Assembly: GCA_019192545.1 (NCBI GenBank)
Contig: JAHCMI010000002.1
Coordinates: forward strand, 62,001 to 126,000
DNA length: 64,000 bases
Direction of reading: 5' to 3'
From: Rivularia sp. MS3
Lineage (GTDB): Bacteria; Cyanobacteriota; Cyanobacteriia; Cyanobacteriales; Nostocaceae
Part shown: piece after piece, positions 59,384 through 64,000 of the stretch
How the letters are laid out: the number at the start of each line of letters is the position of its first letter
Position numbering within the stretch: position 1 is the stretch's first letter
Made by a program: the position numbers and the translations under genes
Notes under the pieces: generated by a model
What the model was told of the DNA's origin: nothing
Databases searched by the model: none
The model's input: the letters and a program-made list of their open reading frames with translations, nothing else

Positions 59384-60132
59384 CATTTAGCGATGAAATG
59401 AGTTTTGAAGGCTCGGAGTTTGAAGAAGAATCATCTTCAGCTTATCCGGTTATATTTGGTATAACTTTTACTCCTATTATTAGCGGTATCTTGATTGGGG
59501 TATTAGGGCTTGCAGGAGCAGGTTATATGCTCTTAAACATCGTTATGCCAGCTTGGCAAACCTTTACGGAGAAACAAGGTACCAAAGAACAACTTGAAAT
59601 AGACATTCAAAATAAAGAAACGAAGCTGCAAAGTATTGACGAATTGAACGCAAGGTTAGCAGAGTCTAAAAGACAACAATCTCAAGTATTAGCTGTATTT
59701 GCTAATGAGAAAACTCTAGATACTTTGTTGATAGATTTAAATCGCTTAATAGAGGCAGGAAACGCTCAACTGAGTAGTAATGCAGTCAAAGCAAAATTAC
59801 AAAAATTTGCTCCAGATTCTGAAGGGACACAACCAGTAGTTGATGGTTCTTTAGGCGCAGAAGTTGATGGAAAGCTCAAACGTAATAGCACCGAAGTTGT
59901 AATTGAAGGTACCTACGAACAAACTCAATCTATCATCAGAAATATAGAACGTTTGCAGCCATTATTGATTGTTAAAGATTATCAATCAGAATTGGTCTCT
60001 GAAAACGTCGAACAAGGTCAACCGCAACGAAGCGGACCAACACCAATAACTACAACATTCAAGTTAGAAGCGTTGGTTCCGATGAATCCAGAAGAAGTTG
60101 CTGCTGCTCAAAAAGAAGAAGCTCAACAATAG
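59380..60132 (+). CDS. pilO: Type IV pilus assembly protein PilO
   Basis: The 250-residue protein has an acidic N-terminus, a membrane helix at about 29-57, a coiled coil (~60-105) and a periplasmic ferredoxin-like domain. It pairs with PilN under the secretin. No pilP gene follows, as is usual in cyanobacteria. Confidence 0.92.
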   Translation: MTFSDEMSFEGSEFEEESSSAYPVIFGITFTPIISGILIGVLGLAGAGYMLLNIVMPAWQTFTEKQGTKEQLEIDIQNKETKLQSIDELNARLAESKRQQSQVLAVFANEKTLDTLLIDLNRLIEAGNAQLSSNAVKAKLQKFAPDSEGTQPVVDGSLGAEVDGKLKRNSTEVVIEGTYEQTQSIIRNIERLQPLLIVKDYQSELVSENVEQGQPQRSGPTPITTTFKLEALVPMNPEEVAAAQKEEAQQ

Positions 60133-60290
60133 TTAGGAGTTGAGAGTGAGGAGTTCAGAGTTAGAAATTAGGATTTAGGAGTTATGAATAAATAGCTAAT
60201 CAACTAATTACTAACTGCTTTTATCTCCAATAATTTGGCTCGTCAACTATCAATTATCAACTAATAACTAACAACTAATAACTAATAATT
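60133..60290 (+). repeat. STRR-rich pilO-pilQ gap
   Basis: The gap contains two arrays, TTAGGAG-type units at about 60133-60184 and CAACTAA/TAACTAA units at about 60243-60290, in opposite sense. Between them lies AT-rich unique sequence. Confidence 0.8.
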
Positions 60291-60299
60291 ATTTAAAGT

Positions 60300-60304
60300 G
60301 AGGA
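60300..60304 (+). promoter_or_regulatory. Ribosome binding site of pilQ
   Basis: GAGGA lies 7 bases before the GTG at 60312, which gives a signal peptide at the correct distance from the AMIN domain. Confidence 0.7.
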
Positions 60305-60311
60305 ATGGACT

Positions 60312-62687
60312 GTGAAACAACTTCACGGTAGTAGTTTTATCTTTGGAACCGCTGTTTCTGTATTGTTAGTATCTCAGCCGGTTTGGGCGCAAGCAACTAC
60401 GAAAATTACCGAAGTTAAACTAAACGAAGCTGACGGAAAAGTAAATCTTGTATTAAAAACTTCTGATGGCTCTCGCCCTCAAGTTTTTACTACCAAAAGA
60501 GGTAATGCTTTAGTCGCAGATATTATCAATACTCAGTTACGTTTACCGCAGGGTAACAGTTTTCGTCAGGATAATCCCACAGATGGAATTGCTTCGGTTT
60601 CCATCGGTCAACTTGATGCAAATAGCGTTCGAGTCATCATCAAAGGCACGGGTAATGCTCCTGATACCCAACCTGTGGAACGCCAACAAAACGGGTTGAC
60701 CTTTGCGGTAGTGCCTTCGATAGGAAACAGTGCTACTGCTGCTCCGTCGCCATCTCAACAAAATAACCAAATAGCCCAATCAGCCCCCGCAGTTCCCAAC
60801 CCTGAAATTAATCCTGAAGGTACCCCCGCACCTCCCGCAGGTCCCGGACAATCCATGAATCAGGCTCCCCCTTTCTTACCTAGAGCAGTAGCTCCTCCGG
60901 TAGGGGATATAGCTATTTCTAATACCGACGCTTCACCGAGCGTCATCGATTTAGGAACTCAACAGCGCGTACCTCGATTGGTATTAAGAGATGCACCAGT
61001 ACGAGAAGTCTTGTCACTTCTGGCAAGGGCTGCAAATTTAAACCTAGCTTATACAAATGGAAAAACTGGTGAAGGTGAAGAGGGTGAGAATGGTGGGGTT
61101 GATGGCCCAACTATTTCTTTAGATATTGAAAACGAACCAGTGCAAGATGTGTTTAATTACGTCTTGCGCTTGAGTGGTTTAGAAGCAAATCGCAGCGGCA
61201 GAACTATTTTTGTAGGGGCAAAATTGCCTAATTCTACCCGCGATACGGTAATGCGGAACATGCGACTGAATCAGGTAACGGTTGATGTTGCCCTTAACTT
61301 TTTGGTTGGTTTGGGTGCGGAAAGTGCAATTAGCCGCGAACGTCTCGTTACCAGCGTTAATGCCGTACCCGTGGGTGGTGGTGCTGAAGGTTCGATTACT
61401 CAAACTCAAAGTACTACAGAAGTTAGAATCGAAACTCAACGTGTTGACTACAAAGATTCCAATCCTTTACTCAGGGGGTTGCAAGTTTTAGGAGATGAGC
61501 GTACTAATTCTGTGACTTTAGTCGGAACGCCCAAGCAAGTGGAAATGGGTATGGCTCAGCTAACTCAGCTTGATGTTCGTCGTCGGCAAGTAGCAGTTAA
61601 CGTCAAAATTATCGACGTTAACCTATTAGGAACCAAGAATTTTAACAGCAGCTTTTCTTTCGGAGTTGCTGATAACTTCTTTAGCGTTGATGGTGGTACA
61701 TTAAATGCTAATACTGGTGGAATTAATCCACCTAGTAGTGGAGAATTTCAAAGCAGTAGACTTGTTCCGACTGTTACCAACGCTCCATACCCAGAAGGTG
61801 CGAACGTTGCACCTTTCTTAGATGTTCCTAAAACTGATGCTCCGTTTGGTAATGTTGATACTGCTCGCCCACCTTTTGGTACAGATTCCAATCCTTACGA
61901 GGCTGGAATTACAAGCATAACTCCAGGAACACCAGCAACAACTACATCAGAAGTTGTACCAACTGCAATCGATCCTGTAACTGGTGAGCCTACCAGATTT
62001 GGTTTTCAAACTACTACAACTCCTGGAACCCCTACAGAAATTACCTATGGGCTTCCGACATTATTCCAATATCCCAAGAAATTTCTTGCAAGTTTACAAA
62101 CTCAAGTAACTAACGGTAACGCTAAAGTTCTTACCGACCCAACTTTGATGGTACAGGAAGGGCAAGAGGCTGTAGTCAATTTGACTGCTGAAGTGTATGG
62201 AGGTATTAGAACAACAGCTACTCTAAGAGAACCAATTATTAAAAACGCCGGATTAACTCTAGCAGTAAAAGTTGACCGGATTGATGATAACGGTTTTGTT
62301 TCCTTGTCTGTTGCACCTACGGTAAGTGCCCCTAGCGGTACGGCAACAACAGGTAGTATTGATGGCGATATTACTTTACTTTCGGAAAGAAGCCTTAGAT
62401 CCGGGCAAATTAGAATGCGCGACGGTCAAACATTGGTTCTTTCGGGTATTATCCAAGAGTCAGATCGAGTTAGCGTGTCAAAGGTACCTATTTTAGGAGA
62501 TATTCCTTTACTCGGTTCGCTGTTTAGAAGAACCAATAAAACCAACCAGCGCAATGAGGTAATCGTCTTGCTGACACCTCAAGTTATGGATGATTCGCAA
62601 GGTTCTTCTTACGGATATAACTATAAACCCAGCCCCGAAGTACGCAGAATGCTGCAAAAACGCGGCTTGAAGTTGCCTCGGAGATAA
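60312..62687 (+). CDS. pilQ: Type IV pilus secretin PilQ
   Basis: The 791-residue outer-membrane secretin starts at GTG with a signal peptide (VSQPVWAQA). An AMIN domain (~30-120) follows, which binds peptidoglycan, then a Pro/Gln-rich linker, STN and secretin-N domains (about 218-430), an extra Thr/Pro-rich loop (~485-570), and the secretin core with VPILGDIPLLGSLFR near 725-739. It forms the pore through which the pilus fibre leaves the cell. With PilM, N and O it makes the alignment complex. Confidence 0.96.
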   Translation: MKQLHGSSFIFGTAVSVLLVSQPVWAQATTKITEVKLNEADGKVNLVLKTSDGSRPQVFTTKRGNALVADIINTQLRLPQGNSFRQDNPTDGIASVSIGQLDANSVRVIIKGTGNAPDTQPVERQQNGLTFAVVPSIGNSATAAPSPSQQNNQIAQSAPAVPNPEINPEGTPAPPAGPGQSMNQAPPFLPRAVAPPVGDIAISNTDASPSVIDLGTQQRVPRLVLRDAPVREVLSLLARAANLNLAYTNGKTGEGEEGENGGVDGPTISLDIENEPVQDVFNYVLRLSGLEANRSGRTIFVGAKLPNSTRDTVMRNMRLNQVTVDVALNFLVGLGAESAISRERLVTSVNAVPVGGGAEGSITQTQSTTEVRIETQRVDYKDSNPLLRGLQVLGDERTNSVTLVGTPKQVEMGMAQLTQLDVRRRQVAVNVKIIDVNLLGTKNFNSSFSFGVADNFFSVDGGTLNANTGGINPPSSGEFQSSRLVPTVTNAPYPEGANVAPFLDVPKTDAPFGNVDTARPPFGTDSNPYEAGITSITPGTPATTTSEVVPTAIDPVTGEPTRFGFQTTTTPGTPTEITYGLPTLFQYPKKFLASLQTQVTNGNAKVLTDPTLMVQEGQEAVVNLTAEVYGGIRTTATLREPIIKNAGLTLAVKVDRIDDNGFVSLSVAPTVSAPSGTATTGSIDGDITLLSERSLRSGQIRMRDGQTLVLSGIIQESDRVSVSKVPILGDIPLLGSLFRRTNKTNQRNEVIVLLTPQVMDDSQGSSYGYNYKPSPEVRRMLQKRGLKLPRR

Positions 62688-63482
62688 TTAACGAGGATTT
62701 CACAATTTAATTTATTGTTCTATTTGTTTTGTAGAGATGCGGCATTTTGCGTCTCTACATTTTCCATTTCCAGCCCATTTTTGTAAGGCTTAATACAAAT
62801 TAAATAGTTTACAAATCGGCTTTATAGTGCTATGCACAACTACGAACATAATTAGCATTTTTCTTTGAGTGCAAAATATTATATCAACCAAAAATTTCTT
62901 GTTTAATATCTACGGCAGAATATTAAATGAACTCCAAACTTTACATAACTTATAACTAAAGCTTTGGTTTTTTCATTAATTAGATAAAGAATTTAAAAGC
63001 TCTATTTTATGGTTATCAAGAGAAAACGCTAAATATTTGTCTGGATAAAAAAATCATTGTATAAAGCTTATTCACAAAGCATTTATTGTCTCTATTGGCT
63101 CTATAATCTTCTGTCTACCTATTTATACTACCTTCTTTTATCCCCCCATTACTTATTGATGTTTTTTCCACTGTTACCCTTGTGACAAGGTATTACAATT
63201 AAGTATTTTTTCTTTTTATAAGAGCGTTTTTAGTGCAAAAAATCAGCTTTGGATATGAAAAAACCTGAAAACTATATAAAATAATCGTTTCATGTATCCA
63301 CTTATGGCTACAACACCTTAGAATGATTCATTGAAAAGTCTAGCAGATGGGAGTTACAGCGGTTTTAAGCATAAATACTCAAAAAGCCAGACTTTTGTTA
63401 ATCGCATACAAAAAGGATGCAAGTAAGGATACATCAGGGGTTTCTGCACCCAAACGCACACTAAATTGATAGGGAGTTTGAC
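62688..63482. other. Intergenic region between pilQ and the HU gene
   Basis: These 795 bases contain the hairpin at 62731-62758 and otherwise AT-rich sequence with no gene. A good AGGGAG at 63471-63476 lies 6 bases before the HU ATG. Confidence 0.55.
62731..62758 (+). terminator. Hairpin after pilQ, terminator or dispersed repeat
   Basis: GTAGAGATGC pairs with TGCGTCTCTAC (one G-T) around a short loop and is followed by ATTTTCC, 44 bases after the pilQ stop. The same GTAGAGACG-type hairpin is common in cyanobacterial intergenic DNA. Confidence 0.65.
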
Positions 63483-63767
63483 ATGAATAAAGGTGAATTA
63501 GTTGATGCCGTATCTGAAAAGGCTAGCGTAACCAAAAAGCAAGCCGATGCAGTTTTGAGCGCTGCTTTAGAAACTATCATTGAAGCTGTTTCTTCCGGCG
63601 ATAAAGTTACGTTAGTAGGATTCGGTTCTTTTGAGTCTCGCGAGCGTAAAGCCCGCGAAGGACGCAACCCCAAAACCAATGAAAAAATGGAGATTCCGGC
63701 AACTAAGGTTCCTGCTTTCTCCGCAGGGAAACTCTTTAGAGAAAGAGTTGCTCCCCCAAAAGAGTAA
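63483..63767 (+). CDS. hup: HU-type DNA-binding protein
   Basis: The 94-residue basic protein has the HU core (MNKGELVDAVSEKASVTKKQ, then KVTLVGFGSFESRERKAREGRNPKT) and the IPATKVPAFSAGK arm-end block. HU bends DNA and organises the nucleoid. It has its own upstream region and a good ribosome binding site. Confidence 0.97.
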   Translation: MNKGELVDAVSEKASVTKKQADAVLSAALETIIEAVSSGDKVTLVGFGSFESRERKAREGRNPKTNEKMEIPATKVPAFSAGKLFRERVAPPKE

Positions 63768-63793
63768 GCTTTCTTAAATTACTACTTTTTACG

Positions 63794-64000
63794 ATGCGGC
63801 AACCTAGACATGGGGGAAACTTAGCTTGGGCAGCAGCAGTAGCTGGTTGTCCCCCTAAAGCTATTTTGGATTTTTCTGCCAGCATTAACCCGTTAGGGCC
63901 TCCCGATAGTACTTTAGCGGCTATCAGTTCCGAATTGGGTAATATAAGGCACTATCCAGACCCTAGTTACAGCGAACTTAAACAAGCTTTAGGTTGCTTT
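63794..64000 (+). CDS. Threonine-phosphate decarboxylase (CobD/CobC-type), 5' part
   Basis: The frame starts at ATG 63794, 26 bases after the HU stop, and runs off the window after 69 codons. MRQPRHGGNLAWAAAVAG, then ILDFSASINPLGPP and IRHYPDPSYSELKQAL match the start of the PLP-dependent threonine-phosphate decarboxylase of cobalamin synthesis. This enzyme makes the aminopropanol linker. The fold is that of HisC, but HGGN and SASINPLGPP favour the cobalamin enzyme. Confidence 0.88.
   Translation, partial: MRQPRHGGNLAWAAAVAGCPPKAILDFSASINPLGPPDSTLAAISSELGNIRHYPDPSYSELKQALGCF

Overview
The window is cyanobacterial chromosome, most likely from a filamentous heterocyst-forming (Nostocales) species. 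The RNA polymerase beta' subunit is split into rpoC1 and rpoC2. There is a photosystem II psbY gene, a carboxysome shell gene (ccmP) and a type IV pilus block pilM-N-O-Q without pilP. About ten HIP1 octamers (GCGATCGC) are scattered through AT-rich DNA. Heptanucleotide STRR repeats of the kind known from heterocystous cyanobacteria sit in many intergenic gaps. Genus cannot be fixed from the sequence alone; abundant repeats and several decaying genes suggest a large, fluid genome.

Layout. 1-8.8 kb: an envelope/polysaccharide-type region with a TPR protein (cut by the window edge) overlapping an outer-membrane barrel gene, a lipoprotein, a two-helix membrane protein and a membrane-anchored GH5-CBM2 cellulase. 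8.8-20.5 kb: the minus-strand block rpsT, tatD, rpoB, rpoC1, rpoC2, with STRR arrays filling both rpo intercistronic gaps. 20.8-23.7 kb: a divergent pair, a 2-oxoglutarate/Fe(II) oxygenase and a carnitine/choline O-acyltransferase, which is unusual for a cyanobacterium. 23.8-28.7 kb: two Ser/Thr kinases of one family (the second with an in-frame stop), a class A beta-lactamase-fold protein and a HAD phosphatase remnant. 28.9-33.2 kb: hisC, a small conserved protein, a DCC thioredoxin-like protein, dps and a pirin. 33.9-38.6 kb: an RND efflux adaptor and pump.

38.6-42.4 kb: a decayed NicO-type nickel/cobalt exporter, a small exported protein, and an S9 prolyl oligopeptidase-family peptidase. 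42.7-46.7 kb: ccmP (TTG start), a pentapeptide-repeat protein, an ankyrin protein and a TPR protein. 47-56.5 kb: phosphoribosyltransferase, family 4 uracil-DNA glycosylase, map, a tandem M16 peptidase, a VOC protein, a zinc-ribbon-like cyanobacterial protein, a gamma-carbonic-anhydrase-like protein, psbY and folC. 57.5-62.7 kb: pilM-N-O-Q. 63.5 kb to the end: an HU protein and the start of a cobalamin-type threonine-phosphate decarboxylase.

Most genes are housekeeping or well-known families. The points most worth following are the oxygenase/acyltransferase pair, the placement of STRR arrays directly against start and stop codons (rpoC2, hisC, folC, the RND pump), the split TPR plus barrel export module near a cellulase, the kinase nonsense mutation and the NicO decay. 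No CRISPR array, intact transposase, rRNA or tRNA was recognised.
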